Source: Crenothrix sp043729335 (GTDB lineage: Bacteria; Pseudomonadota; Gammaproteobacteria; Methylococcales; Methylomonadaceae). From it: DNA of 64,000 nucleotides. The translations under genes and the position numbers were made by a program. Below are positions 53,707 to 63,668 of this stretch, piece by piece; position 1 is the stretch's first letter; each line of letters opens with the position of its first letter. The notes below the pieces were generated by a model. It was not told where the DNA came from and did not search any database. It was given only the letters and a program-made list of their open reading frames with translations. Location of the stretch: contig NZ_JAYTLQ010000029.1 of assembly GCF_043729335.1 (NCBI RefSeq), forward strand, positions 13,690 through 77,689, written 5' to 3'.

Positions 53707-55077
53707 TTATTTTTCCTTTTTGATAGGACGTTGCCATCCCGCTATGGTTATTTGTTTAGCACGACTGAGTGTCAACTGATTTTCAGGGCTGTCTTTGGTG
53801 ATGGTCGAGCCTGCACCAATCGTGGCATTTTTACCGATGGTAACCGGTGCAACCAGTTGCGTATCCGAACCTATGAACGCACCATCTTCAATAATGGTCC
53901 TAAATTTATTCACGCCGTCATAATTGCAAACGATGGTGCCGGCGCCAATATTCACGCCACTGCCGACCGTCGCATCGCCAATATAACTTAAATGATTAAT
54001 TTTGCTACCTTTGGCCACCGTCGATTTTTTAATTTCGACAAAATTACCGATATGGACGTTTTCGGCCAATACCGCGTCTGGCCGTAACCGTGCAAACGGG
54101 CCAATGCGGCTACCGTGTCCAATGGTAGAGTTTTCTAATACGCAATTGGCCAAGATTTCTACGCCGTCTTCAATAACCATATTTTTAATTTGGGTATTCG
54201 CGCCAATTTTTACGTTGCTACCGATGCTGTTTTTGCCTTCGATAATCACATTCACATCGATTTCAATATCTTGTCCCAGATTATCAATCGTGCCACGCAA
54301 ATCAAAACGCGCTGGATCGGCCAAAGTTACGCCCAACTCCATCAAGCGATTGGCTTGTTCCAGCTGATAAATACGTTCAAGATAGCTGAGCTGCATGCGG
54401 TTATTGACACCTAAAACTTCGGCCTCAGTTTCTGCCTGACTAGTGACGACCTTGATACCGTCGGACACCGCCATTTCGATTACATCGGTTAAGTAATATT
54501 CGCCTTGGGCATTGCTATTGCTTAAGCGGCTTAGCCAAGTTTTTAATTTGTCGCCTTTTAGCGCCAAAATGCCGGTATTACCTTCGGTGACCAGTTTTTC
54601 TTGTGCTGAAGCATCTTTTTCTTCGACAATCTTGGTAACCTGCCCTACCGTGTTTCTGATGATACGGCCATATCCGGTTGGATTTTGTAAATTTACTGTC
54701 AGCAAAGCCAAGGTATCGTCACTGACATTGGCCAGTAACTCCTTAACGGTAGATAACTTTAGTAATGGCACATCGCCATACAAAATCAACACAGTATCGC
54801 CATCAGCAACCTGGTCGCTGACTTGTTGCACGGCATGGCCGGTCCCCAATTGCTGTTTTTGCTCAACCCAGTTTGCCTCAAAATAGCTTAGGCTATCCTT
54901 AACCAGTTCGCCGCCGTGGCCATACACAATCTTGATGCGGTTGTTTTCCAGTTGGCGACTCATGTCGTAGACATGTTCCAGCAAGGGTTTGCCTGCGATT
55001 TTGTGCAGGACTTTGGGCAGTTCAGAGCGCATACGAGTGCCTTTGCCTGCTGCCAGTATAACTGTGGTAATTGTCAT
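53707..55077 (-). CDS. glmU: Bifunctional UDP-GlcNAc pyrophosphorylase/GlcN-1-P acetyltransferase
   Basis: GlmU acetylates glucosamine 1-phosphate and couples it to UTP. The 456-residue protein starts TTVILAAGKGTRMRSELPKV (uridylyltransferase signature), with GTGHAVQQV and YGDVPLL. The C-terminal half is a left-handed beta helix of hexapeptide repeats (IGSNVKIGANTQIKN, VGSGVNIGAGTIVCNYDG) ending in KKEK. It is the first gene of the glmU-glmS operon. In many gammaproteobacteria glmU directly follows atpC; here a restriction-modification cassette lies between them. Confidence 0.97.
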   Translation of the reverse strand: MTITTVILAAGKGTRMRSELPKVLHKIAGKPLLEHVYDMSRQLENNRIKIVYGHGGELVKDSLSYFEANWVEQKQQLGTGHAVQQVSDQVADGDTVLILYGDVPLLKLSTVKELLANVSDDTLALLTVNLQNPTGYGRIIRNTVGQVTKIVEEKDASAQEKLVTEGNTGILALKGDKLKTWLSRLSNSNAQGEYYLTDVIEMAVSDGIKVVTSQAETEAEVLGVNNRMQLSYLERIYQLEQANRLMELGVTLADPARFDLRGTIDNLGQDIEIDVNVIIEGKNSIGSNVKIGANTQIKNMVIEDGVEILANCVLENSTIGHGSRIGPFARLRPDAVLAENVHIGNFVEIKKSTVAKGSKINHLSYIGDATVGSGVNIGAGTIVCNYDGVNKFRTIIEDGAFIGSDTQLVAPVTIGKNATIGAGSTITKDSPENQLTLSRAKQITIAGWQRPIKKEK

Positions 55078-55488
55078 GATAAATCCTTAGACAGCAATGT
55101 TTTGCTCATACTTTTTGGGTTTGATAGGGATGGTAATGTTTAAAAAATAAAATGAATTATAAAGGATAAGTGTTTGATTGTTTAGCTATCAAGGTTGGCA
55201 CTTTTTCAACCATCTAAAGTTGATTCGGAAATAACCGGAGAATTTTATTTTGGGAGACGATTTAGCCAGTGCTACCGTGTTAGGCATTTTAAGATGCGAT
55301 CATTACGTTTGATTTTGCCGCTTATAGGCAATCGTTAGAATAAAAATTCGCTGTAATCGGCTAACGTTAACTTGTTTTACAAATTTCATTATGCTGTTTC
55401 GGTCATTCGGCGCCATGCATCGCAAGTATAGGCGGCTCTTTATTATGAGATTTTACGGTGCCGAAAATTACAATTGCATTCCATTCAA
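55078..55488. other. Intergenic region upstream of glmU
   Basis: No gene or clear hairpin was found in these 411 bases. The glmU-glmS promoter should be here. The stretch also marks the border of the AT-rich cassette to its right. No terminator for the cassette could be picked out. Confidence 0.35.
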
Positions 55489-56598
55489 CTATTCCCCATA
55501 TTTCAAAAATAATATATCTGACTTGCAGTTGTAAGTTTTTTGACCTTGCGCCCAATAGAATTCTGTATCGAGGGAATCGATATCCATTGCCAAATTATCA
55601 AGGTGCTCATGTATTTTTTCTTGCAGGAAAACAATATTTCTTTTAAGTTTCCAGCTTGATGCCATGTCAGTTTCATCTGTAAGAACAAGAAAAAATCGAT
55701 TAGATGCATCGAATCTTGCTTCCCCTTGATTTTCATAAAACCACTTTTTCAACTCAACTGGGCTATTCTCTGCATCAGCAATTATTTTCCTTTTTTCATC
55801 CCTTAATTCTTTAACAAACTGCTTTGCTACAGGCCTCTGATCTTCAAGCATCTTATTAAGCAAATGTAATTTCAAATCCCTAGGATTTAAGTCATTAGGG
55901 ATAAATATATTCAGTATTCGACAAGTTTTTTTTAACATTGTCAATTCATTACCATAACCGCAATCACGAAGCTTATCGGCTAGTAACTGTTCAGGAAAAT
56001 AAGTGACCTTTAAATCAAATGGGATATCATTTACGAAAAAATCTATCTTTTTCACTAGACCCACAGTTGGCAACACAGAATCATGGTCTTTAAATAGATC
56101 TTCTATAATTATAGAAGTCCAGTGATTGTACCAAGAGTTTAGCGTGTAACCTCTCATACTACTTAATAAGCTACCTTCTATTTCCTCGTTAATTTTATCG
56201 AATGATTGAATTTTCTTTACGTAGTTATTAATAATGTTCTTTTCAAGGCTATTTCCGAACGACCCACCCCAATCAAAGAGTTGAAGCCTGTTAAGCTGGT
56301 CTACTAAATAATCCTGATTTCTGATTCTTTCTACTCGTTCTTGCCGATACTTTGAATTTATATAATCATTTATTTGATCATCTGTAACTTTCATATTCTC
56401 AAACACGGCTTCAAAGTAATCTTTTAGTTTTATTCCTACTATATTAACTGCGTGAAGAGTACAAAATTCTTCCATAGTTTCTTTGCGAGACATGCTTCTT
56501 AACTTCAGAAATCGAATTCCTCTAATATCATTTTCTATATTTGGAAAATCATTATTTCTGAAAAGCTTATCAAGCTGTTTGAAATTTAAGTTCGTCAT
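55489..56598 (-). CDS. Putative type II restriction endonuclease
   Basis: The 369-residue protein has a central segment around residues 160-205 with a helix containing WTSIIIEDLF, then VKKIDFFVNDIPFDLKVTYF. The Glu, the Asp of KKIDFF and the D-L-K form a PD-(D/E)XK nuclease pattern. The remainder is Lys/Asn/Glu-rich and not recognised. The gene overlaps the upstream methyltransferase gene by 29 bases, so the two are translated together. AT content is clearly higher than in the flanking atp and glm genes. By context it is the restriction partner; the recognition site cannot be read from the sequence. Confidence 0.65.
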   Translation of the reverse strand: MTNLNFKQLDKLFRNNDFPNIENDIRGIRFLKLRSMSRKETMEEFCTLHAVNIVGIKLKDYFEAVFENMKVTDDQINDYINSKYRQERVERIRNQDYLVDQLNRLQLFDWGGSFGNSLEKNIINNYVKKIQSFDKINEEIEGSLLSSMRGYTLNSWYNHWTSIIIEDLFKDHDSVLPTVGLVKKIDFFVNDIPFDLKVTYFPEQLLADKLRDCGYGNELTMLKKTCRILNIFIPNDLNPRDLKLHLLNKMLEDQRPVAKQFVKELRDEKRKIIADAENSPVELKKWFYENQGEARFDASNRFFLVLTDETDMASSWKLKRNIVFLQEKIHEHLDNLAMDIDSLDTEFYWAQGQKTYNCKSDILFLKYGE

Positions 56599-58162
56599 TC
56601 AACATCCAGTTTTTTTCATCATTAAATTTGAATTTTTTTACCAGTAGCTCTAATATGTCAACCTGGCCAGAGACTATTCTTTCCTTAAAAATCATTTCCA
56701 TAACTTTAAGGAATATCTGATTAGTGTCTAATGAACCATAGCTCAACCAATCATGAATTCTAGACACTAAAATAGTGGATAATACCTCCCCAGTTATTTC
56801 CTCATAAGGCGCTATCAGTGGTAGCTTTCTCAACGTAACTAAAACATCACCTTTGATGCTTTTCATTCGGTTAATCTGTCTTGGCGTGAATGATTTCTGA
56901 ACCAACCACTCAAACTTGTACAGCTCAAATCCATTTTTCACGCAGGCGTTAGTTATTGCACGCCATTCATATCCAGAAAGCGAATGGTACGTAAGAGAAA
57001 AATATTTGTTGTTTTTCAACACTCTCCTTATTTCGGAAAAAGCCAAGTTGATGTCAAATTCATAATTTGAATTTCTCTTATTCCTCATCTTGCTATCGCT
57101 AATAACTATTTCATTTTCGTAATCTGGCTGTAGCTTTAGCCACGAATTCCATATAACACTTTGCTCGAAATATGGAACAGCCTCACCGTAAGGTGGATCA
57201 GCAAATACATAATCAACAGACTCTGATTTTATACTAAGACTTTTTACATCATCCTGAGTAATTCTATAGGTGGGAGGACAGCCTCCCTCTTCATCAGCAA
57301 ATAAATCACTCTCGCCCGGAAAACATTGGAAATATTCATTTTTTCCTTTAATAGCCTTATTTAGCCTATTTTCGAAATATATTAAAACATTATTTTCAAT
57401 ATATGTTTCACCTGTATAAAAACCGGTCATCCATGCACCTGGAGCCATATCACCTCTACTATTTATCGGTGGCACTAATTTAGAGCAATTTGCCAAATTT
57501 GCAGTAAATGCCAATTTAAGTAATTCTCTTTCTTTTCCATCGGAATGATTTTCAATTAAGTGAAGCAGTCTCGCATGACATGAAAGCGTCCTTTTTGTAA
57601 ATAGCGAAGCGACTGTCATTCCCCTTTGTGCAGATATTCTAGAATTTTCAATAAGCAAATTATCTGGATGCCAATCATGTATTATTTGTGAAGTTTCGTA
57701 TTTCAGATATTCATCTGCGTCAGCTTTTTCAATTTCAATCTCACGAGCTTTTCTTTCTCCTTCTATTTTATACTTAGCTTTTATCGGGAGATCGTCTTTG
57801 TTTCGAAGAACAGAGATCAAAAGAATTTTCCTCCCTTCGACATCCCACTCAAACCAACCATTTACAAAAGAAGAAAATTCCGATTTTATTGTGATCCAGT
57901 GCTTTTCAACCTTTTTTAGATTAACACCCCTATCAAAAAGTTGAGTGTTTAAAAAGTTTGCAATAGGATTCAGATCATTTGATATAACATTTCTTTTTAA
58001 TATGAAAGCTTCACAGCAGAAAACACCATAACCAGAAAATGGATCCAGTACTGTATCACCTTCACTACTGTATGCTCGGACAAGAGCACCAAGATTAGAG
58101 GAAGGCTTCTTTCCCCAATACTTATGCATCTCATACCTATCTCTTTTCTGTTTCAAACCCAC
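56570..58162 (-). CDS. Site-specific DNA methyltransferase (modification subunit)
   Basis: The 530-residue protein has HKYWGKKPSSNLGALVRAY and the SAM-binding motif DTVLDPFSGYGVFCCEA at about residues 35-52, with NDLNPIANF. Far downstream, at about residue 320, comes the catalytic motif FADPPYGEAVPYFEQS (DPPY, as in amino-methyltransferases making N6-methyladenine or N4-methylcytosine). The roughly 280-residue insert between motif I and motif IV is unusually long. Start choice is open: GTG at 58162 or a TTG two codons later, which is better spaced from AAGGAT. It overlaps the endonuclease gene downstream. Composition is AT-rich, a sign of horizontal transfer. Confidence 0.82.
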   Translation of the reverse strand: MGLKQKRDRYEMHKYWGKKPSSNLGALVRAYSSEGDTVLDPFSGYGVFCCEAFILKRNVISNDLNPIANFLNTQLFDRGVNLKKVEKHWITIKSEFSSFVNGWFEWDVEGRKILLISVLRNKDDLPIKAKYKIEGERKAREIEIEKADADEYLKYETSQIIHDWHPDNLLIENSRISAQRGMTVASLFTKRTLSCHARLLHLIENHSDGKERELLKLAFTANLANCSKLVPPINSRGDMAPGAWMTGFYTGETYIENNVLIYFENRLNKAIKGKNEYFQCFPGESDLFADEEGGCPPTYRITQDDVKSLSIKSESVDYVFADPPYGEAVPYFEQSVIWNSWLKLQPDYENEIVISDSKMRNKRNSNYEFDINLAFSEIRRVLKNNKYFSLTYHSLSGYEWRAITNACVKNGFELYKFEWLVQKSFTPRQINRMKSIKGDVLVTLRKLPLIAPYEEITGEVLSTILVSRIHDWLSYGSLDTNQIFLKVMEMIFKERIVSGQVDILELLVKKFKFNDEKNWMLNDELKFQTA

Positions 58163-58240
58163 ATCCTTAAATCATTAAGTATTAATTGATTAACTATATA
58201 GCAGGTGCTTAGAATCACATAATTATGAAACGACTATAAA

Positions 58241-58272
58241 ACAAAAAACCCGATAACAAACGCTATCGGGTT
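58241..58272 (-). terminator. Rho-independent terminator of the atp operon
   Basis: On the minus strand the stem AACCCGATA with its complement TATCGGGTT encloses a CGTTTG-containing loop. The run TTTTTTGTTTT follows. It lies 32 bases after the atpC stop. It separates the ATP synthase operon from the restriction-modification cassette. Confidence 0.9.
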
Positions 58273-58303
58273 CTCTATGCAATCCAGAAAATCAGCAGCC
58301 TAC

Positions 58304-58726
58304 CTACCCGCCACGTTTTCTCAATCTGTCCAACGTCTGCAACTGCATCATCGCCGCAAGCAATTGCGCTTGTGCCGTTGCGTAGTCAATCTTGCCAGAC
58401 TTATCAGCCAGCGCTTCTTCCGCTTTGGCCTTGGCTTCTAATGCAGCAGCCTCATCAATGTCTTTCGCCCGAATCGCCGTATCAGCAAGAATAGTCACCA
58501 AATGTGGCTGCACTTCCAAAATACCACCGGAAATATAAAACGGATGATTTTCTTTTTCACCGGTTTTAACACGCACTTCACCGGGCTTCAAACGGGTAAT
58601 CATCGGCGCATGGCGCGGTGAAATACCCACCTCGCCCATTTCAGCAGGGGCAAATACCATTTCCGCCAAACCAGAGAAAATCTCTTTTTCAGCGCTGACG
58701 ATGTCTACTTGTACAGTCGTGGTCAT
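58304..58726 (-). CDS. atpC: ATP synthase epsilon subunit
   Basis: The epsilon subunit is the rotor part that inhibits ATP hydrolysis. The 140-residue protein starts MTTTVQVDIVSAEKEIFSG, with the beta-sandwich motif GEVGISPRHAPMITRLKPGEV and GGILEVQPHLVTILADTAIR. A C-terminal helical hairpin (AKAEEALADKSGKIDYATAQ) completes it. It is the last gene of the operon, 15 bases after atpD, and is followed by a strong terminator. Confidence 0.96.
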   Translation of the reverse strand: MTTTVQVDIVSAEKEIFSGLAEMVFAPAEMGEVGISPRHAPMITRLKPGEVRVKTGEKENHPFYISGGILEVQPHLVTILADTAIRAKDIDEAAALEAKAKAEEALADKSGKIDYATAQAQLLAAMMQLQTLDRLRKRGG

Positions 58727-58741
58727 AATGTGTCCCGAAAG

Positions 58742-60145
58742 TTAGCCTTTCATCTTGGCGGCTTTTTCCAGCGCTTCTTCTATGGTTCCCACCATATAGA
58801 AAGCCTGTTCTGGAATAGCATCGTGTTCGCCGCTGAGTATGCTCTTAAAGCCAGCAATAGTATCTTTCAACGACACATATTTACCTTTGGCACCGGTAAA
58901 TACTTCCGCAACAGTAAACGGCTGAGACAAGAAACGCTGGATTTTACGTGCTCTGGTCACGACCAGTTTATCCGCTTCCGACAACTCGTCCATACCCAAA
59001 ATAGCGATAATATCACGCAATTCTTTATAACGTTGCAAAATACCTTGCACACTCCGCGCCACGTCATAATGCTCTTGGCCAATAACCAGCGGGTCAAGCT
59101 GACGGCTGGTAGAATCCAACGGATCAACAGCAGGGTAAATACCCAGTTCTGCAATCTGGCGGGACAATACCACGGTCGCATCCAAATGCGCGAACGTTGT
59201 CGCAGGCGATGGATCGGTCAAATCGTCCGCTGGTACGTATACCGCTTGGATCGAGGTGATAGAACCTTTTTTGGTGGAGGTAATACGCTCTTGCAATACG
59301 CCCATTTCTTCAGCCAGTGTAGGCTGATAGCCTACCGCAGACGGCATACGGCCTAACAGCGCCGACACTTCTGTTCCAGCCAGGGTGTAACGGTAAATGT
59401 TATCAACAAAGAACAACACGTCACGACCTTCGTCACGGAAGTATTCCGCCATCGTTAAACCAGTCAACGCCACGCGCAGTCTGTTTCCAGGCGGCTCGTT
59501 CATTTGGCCGTACACCATCGCCACTTTAGAATTGCCTAGATTTTCAGCGTCGATAACGCCGGCTTCCTGCATTTCGTGGTAGAAATCGTTACCTTCACGG
59601 GTACGTTCACCAACGCCTGCAAACACGGACAAACCAGAATGCTGGGTCGCAATGTTGTTGATCAATTCCATCATGTTAACGGTCTTGCCGACACCGGCAC
59701 CGCCAAACAGACCGACTTTACCGCCTTTAGTGAACGGACAAACCAAGTCGATAACCTTGATGCCGGTTTCCAGTAATTCAGTCGCAGACGCTTGTTCGGC
59801 GTAGCTTGGCGCTTCACGGTGGATAGCCCATTGCTCTTGTTCACCGATAGGCCCACGTTCGTCGATGGGATGTCCCAACACGTTCATGATACGGCCTAAA
59901 GTTGCTTGACCCACTGGCACTGAAATCGGCGCTAAGGTGTTAGTGACGGTCAAGCCACGGCTTAAGCCATCGGTGCTGCCCATTGCAATCGTTCTAGCGA
60001 CACCGTCGCCTAATTGTTGTTGCACTTCCAATATTAAGTCTTTGCCTTCTACGACCAAGGCATCATATACTTTTGGTAGGTCTTCGCGGGAAAACTCCAC
60101 GTCGACGACCGCGCCAATAATCTGAACGATTTTACCCGAACTCAT
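58742..60145 (-). CDS. atpD: ATP synthase beta subunit
   Basis: The catalytic F1 subunit is 467 residues long. It has the P-loop GGAGVGKTVNMMELI, the catalytic GERTREGNDFYHEM region, and the beta signature PAVDPLDSTSRQLDPLVIG. It starts MSSGKIVQIIGAVVDVEFSR. The length and order match E. coli AtpD (460). It lies 35 bases after atpG. High codon regularity fits a highly expressed gene. Confidence 0.98.
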   Translation of the reverse strand: MSSGKIVQIIGAVVDVEFSREDLPKVYDALVVEGKDLILEVQQQLGDGVARTIAMGSTDGLSRGLTVTNTLAPISVPVGQATLGRIMNVLGHPIDERGPIGEQEQWAIHREAPSYAEQASATELLETGIKVIDLVCPFTKGGKVGLFGGAGVGKTVNMMELINNIATQHSGLSVFAGVGERTREGNDFYHEMQEAGVIDAENLGNSKVAMVYGQMNEPPGNRLRVALTGLTMAEYFRDEGRDVLFFVDNIYRYTLAGTEVSALLGRMPSAVGYQPTLAEEMGVLQERITSTKKGSITSIQAVYVPADDLTDPSPATTFAHLDATVVLSRQIAELGIYPAVDPLDSTSRQLDPLVIGQEHYDVARSVQGILQRYKELRDIIAILGMDELSEADKLVVTRARKIQRFLSQPFTVAEVFTGAKGKYVSLKDTIAGFKSILSGEHDAIPEQAFYMVGTIEEALEKAAKMKG

Positions 60146-60180
60146 TGAGTGTCCTCTTGTATTGTATTGTTTGTTTGAAC

Positions 60181-61044
60181 TTAAACAGCTGCGGCACCGG
60201 CAACAATTTCTGAAATTTCTTGTGTAATAGCAGCTTGTCGGGCTTTGTTATAGATCAGCTGTAACTCTTTGATAAGATTACCGGCGTTATCCGACGCACT
60301 TTTCATGGCGATCATTCTGGCGGCCTGTTCGCAGGCATTGTTTTCCACCAAGCCCTGATAGACAATCGATTCGATGTAACGCCCCAGCAAATGATCCAGC
60401 ACGTCTTTGGCATCGGGCTCATAAATATAATCCCAATGACCGCTCAAGCTATCGTCGATTTCATCGGTCACGACAGGCAACAATCTTTCGACCGTTGGCT
60501 GTTGTGTCATGGTATTAACGAATTCGTTACTGGCGATGTACAACTCATCAATAGTGCCTTGCTGGTAGGCATCGAGCATGATTTTGATCACGCCGATAAT
60601 ATCCTGCAAATGCGGCGCATCGCCAAGTTTGCCCACCTGGCCGACCAGATTGCTTTTCAGCGAACCAAAAAATCCCGCCGCCTTATTACCGACCGTACAC
60701 ACATCGACTTCAATATTGGCGCTGTCCCATTGGGTCAGACTGGCCAGGGTTTTTCTAAACAGGTTTGAATTCAAACCGCCGCACAAACCCCGATCAGAAC
60801 TGATCACAATCAAGCCAATACGCTTAACCTCGCGTTTAACCAGGAAAGTGTGTTTGTATTCAGGATTGGCATGGGCAAGATGTTTAATAATCCGACCCAT
60901 TTTTTTAGAATAAGGCCGTGTTGCCAGCATTCTGTCTTTGGTTTTACGCATTTTACTCGCGGCGACCATTTCCATCGCGCGGGTAATTTTTTGCGTATTT
61001 TTAATACTGGCGATCTTAGTGCGTATTTCTTTACCAACAGCCAT
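60181..61044 (-). CDS. atpG: ATP synthase gamma subunit
   Basis: The gamma subunit is the central shaft of F1. The 287-residue protein starts MAVGKEIRTKIASIKNTQKI, with ITRAMEMVAASKMRK, the GLCGGLNSNLF motif in the central part, and the C-terminal helix IKELQLIYNKARQAAITQEI. It is 15 bases after atpA. The length is as in E. coli (287). Confidence 0.97.
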   Translation of the reverse strand: MAVGKEIRTKIASIKNTQKITRAMEMVAASKMRKTKDRMLATRPYSKKMGRIIKHLAHANPEYKHTFLVKREVKRIGLIVISSDRGLCGGLNSNLFRKTLASLTQWDSANIEVDVCTVGNKAAGFFGSLKSNLVGQVGKLGDAPHLQDIIGVIKIMLDAYQQGTIDELYIASNEFVNTMTQQPTVERLLPVVTDEIDDSLSGHWDYIYEPDAKDVLDHLLGRYIESIVYQGLVENNACEQAARMIAMKSASDNAGNLIKELQLIYNKARQAAITQEISEIVAGAAAV

Positions 61045-61059
61045 CAGAAGACCTTTTTA

Positions 61060-62598
61060 TTAGCTATACGTTTTAACAAAAGATTCAATTGCCGCTTTCA
61101 TGCCATTTTTAATGTCATCAGAGAAATCACCGGTGCTGTTGATGGTGTCCATCAATGCGCCGTGTTGCGATTTCATGTAGGACAACAAATCGGCTTCGAA
61201 AGCCAAAACTTTGTTAACTTCCAGCTTATCCAGAAAGCCTTCGTTAGCAGCAAACAACGATACCGCCATTTGTGCAACCGACATCGGCGAATATTGGTTT
61301 TGCTTCATCAACTCGGTAACGCGCTGGCCGCGTTCAATCTGCTTACGGGTCGCCTCATCCAAATCGGATGCAAACTGGGCAAACGCCGCCAATTCACGGT
61401 ATTGCGCCAAATCCAAACGCGTACCGCCACCTAATTTCTTGATGATCTTGGTTTGCGCTGCACCGCCTACCCGCGATACCGAAAGCCCCGCGTTTACCGC
61501 TGGACGGATACCGGAGTTGAACAAGCTGCTTTCCAAAAAGATTTGGCCGTCAGTAATGGAAATTACGTTAGTCGGTACAAAAGCCGATACGTCACCACCT
61601 TGGGTTTCGATGATTGGCAATGCGGTCAACGAACCGGTTTTACCTTTTACTCTGCCGTTAGTCAGTCTTTCAACTTCGTCAGCATTAATACGTGCCGCAC
61701 GTTCCAGCAAACGCGAATGCAAATAGAACACGTCACCAGGATAGGCTTCACGGCCAGGCGGACGACGCAGCAACAACGACACTTGGCGATACGCCCAGGC
61801 TTGTTTGGTCAAATCGTCATAAATAATCAGCGCATCTTCACCACGGTCGCGGAAGAATTCGCCCATAGAACAACCGGTGTACGGGGCAATAAATTGCAGT
61901 GCAGCAGATTCTGATGCAGAAGCCACCACAATAATGGTGTGCGCTAACGCATCGTGTTCTTCAAGCTTACGAACCACGTTAGCTACAGATGAACGTTTTT
62001 GGCCGATAGCGACATAAATACATTTAATCCCGGTGCCTTTTTGATTGATAATTGCATCAATCGCAATCGCAGTCTTGCCGGTTTGACGGTCGCCGATAAT
62101 CAATTCACGCTGGCCACGGCCAACAGGGATCATCGCATCAATCGACTTTAAACCCAATTGCACAGGCTGGTCAACAGATTGACGGGCAATAACCCCTGGC
62201 GCGATTTTTTCAATCGGCGAGGTTTCGGTGGTTTCAATCGCACCTTTGCCATCAATAGGATTACCGAGTGCATCAACCACACGGCCTAACAGGGCTTCAC
62301 CGACCGGCACTTCCAAAATCTTGCCGGTACATTTAACGGTATCGCCTTCGGAAATGTGCTGGTAAGCACCTAAAATCACCGCGCCGACTGAATCGCGTTC
62401 TAAGTTAAGCGCCATGCCAAAGGTATTGCCAGGAAATTCCAGCATTTCACCTTGCATCGCTTCAGACAGTCCGTGGACTCGTACAATACCGTCAGTCACA
62501 CTGACCACGGTACCTTCTGTGTGAGACGTTTCGCTCAGGTCGAAGTTTTCGATCTTCTTTTTAATCAGATCGCTTATTTCAGATGGGTTTAATTGCAT
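61060..62598 (-). CDS. atpA: ATP synthase alpha subunit
   Basis: The regulatory nucleotide-binding F1 subunit is 512-513 residues. The start is the ATG giving MQLNPSEISDLIKKKIENF; a longer frame running further upstream into atpH was rejected. It has the P-loop GDRQTGKTAIAID, the alpha signature SVSRVGGAAQ in place of the beta one, and ends with AAIESFVKTYS. It lies 16 bases after atpH. The composition and order match E. coli AtpA (513). Confidence 0.98.
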   Translation of the reverse strand: MQLNPSEISDLIKKKIENFDLSETSHTEGTVVSVTDGIVRVHGLSEAMQGEMLEFPGNTFGMALNLERDSVGAVILGAYQHISEGDTVKCTGKILEVPVGEALLGRVVDALGNPIDGKGAIETTETSPIEKIAPGVIARQSVDQPVQLGLKSIDAMIPVGRGQRELIIGDRQTGKTAIAIDAIINQKGTGIKCIYVAIGQKRSSVANVVRKLEEHDALAHTIIVVASASESAALQFIAPYTGCSMGEFFRDRGEDALIIYDDLTKQAWAYRQVSLLLRRPPGREAYPGDVFYLHSRLLERAARINADEVERLTNGRVKGKTGSLTALPIIETQGGDVSAFVPTNVISITDGQIFLESSLFNSGIRPAVNAGLSVSRVGGAAQTKIIKKLGGGTRLDLAQYRELAAFAQFASDLDEATRKQIERGQRVTELMKQNQYSPMSVAQMAVSLFAANEGFLDKLEVNKVLAFEADLLSYMKSQHGALMDTINSTGDFSDDIKNGMKAAIESFVKTYS

Positions 62599-62614
62599 GT
62601 GCTGTTTCTCAGTT

Positions 62615-63148
62615 TCAGTGTAGCGCTTTTTGCATGTGTTGTAGCTGGCCTCTGACCGATTGATCGATGACTCTGTCACCGGCTCTGACCAGAACGCCAC
62701 CAATTAATGATTTGTCGACCGTAACATTCATTCGAACTTTTTTGCTGAGGGTTTTTTCAAGCCTGGCCGCAAAGCTTTTCTCGGCTTCTTTGGTAAAGGC
62801 AAACGCGGTAAACACTTCTACGTTAACACTGCCTTCATCGTCGGACTTATAGCCTTCGAAGAGATTGGCAATAGACGGCAGTAAGGTTAAACGGTTATTT
62901 TGCACCAATAGCTTCAAAAAATTTGTGCTTTCGCCATCAAGCTTACCTTCGCACAGCTCAAGCAAAAAGCCACAGACTTTGTCTTTGCTGATCTTAGGAT
63001 TGCCCACCAATGCCAGCATGTTCTTATCACTGAGCAAAGCAGACATAAATGCCAAACCCTCTGACCATTTATCGGTAGACTTAGTTTCCTTGGCGCGTTT
63101 AAACGCCGCCGCTGCGTAAGGTCTCGCCATTGTTGCCAATTCGCTCAT
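62615..63148 (-). CDS. atpH: ATP synthase delta subunit
   Basis: Delta (OSCP-like) links F1 to the peripheral stalk. The 177-residue protein starts MSELATMARPYAAAAFKRAK, typical of the family, with a helical N-domain and the C-terminal conserved segment DKSLIGGVLVRAGDRVIDQSVRGQL (here cited as SLIGGVLVRAGDRVIDQSV). It lies 10 bases after atpF and is the usual neighbour of atpA. Confidence 0.96.
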   Translation of the reverse strand: MSELATMARPYAAAAFKRAKETKSTDKWSEGLAFMSALLSDKNMLALVGNPKISKDKVCGFLLELCEGKLDGESTNFLKLLVQNNRLTLLPSIANLFEGYKSDDEGSVNVEVFTAFAFTKEAEKSFAARLEKTLSKKVRMNVTVDKSLIGGVLVRAGDRVIDQSVRGQLQHMQKALH

Positions 63149-63158
63149 TTGCTAGACC

Positions 63159-63629
63159 TTATAACTTGCTGGAAACTTTATTAATGATGTCTTGATGCTT
63201 GGTTTTATCAATTTCTGCACCCAGAATCTGTTCGGCAGCGTCCAAAGCCAGTGTTGCAACTTCCGCACGCAAATTATCTTTCACTTGCTGCATTTCTTGA
63301 TCAATCTGAGCTCTCGCCGCGATAATCAGACGCTCACCGTCTTTTTTGGCCGTGTCTTTCGATTCTTCAACAATTTCGTTGGCACGTTTTTGCGCCAAAC
63401 TCAACAGCTCAGAAGAATGTTCTTTGGCTTCTTTTAAAACGATTTTAGCTCTTTCTTCAGCGGCAAGTATGTCTTCCTGACCTCTTTCAGCGGCAGCCAA
63501 TCCATCAGCAATTTTCTTTTTCCGCTCTTCAAGAGAGTCGAATAAAGGCGGCCAAATGTACTTCATGGTAAACCATACCAGAAGTGCAAATGTAATCATT
63601 TGCCCAATCAGAGTAGCATTGATACTCAC
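63159..63629 (-). CDS. atpF: ATP synthase subunit b
   Basis: Subunit b forms the peripheral stalk dimer. The 156-residue protein has one N-terminal membrane helix (TLIGQMITFALLVWFTMKYI) followed by a long charged helix (EERKKKIADGLAAAERGQED and onward), ending with KHQDIINKVSSKL. The length matches E. coli (156). It lies 39 bases after atpE. Confidence 0.96.
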   Translation of the reverse strand: MSINATLIGQMITFALLVWFTMKYIWPPLFDSLEERKKKIADGLAAAERGQEDILAAEERAKIVLKEAKEHSSELLSLAQKRANEIVEESKDTAKKDGERLIIAARAQIDQEMQQVKDNLRAEVATLALDAAEQILGAEIDKTKHQDIINKVSSKL

Positions 63630-63668
63630 GATACGTTCCTCTTGTTGCTATTGAACACGACAGTTCGA

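Noticed and set aside
61211..61914. Forward frames of 171 and 153 codons over atpA
   Set aside because: They are antisense to atpA, which is unmistakable; no domain, no ribosome site.
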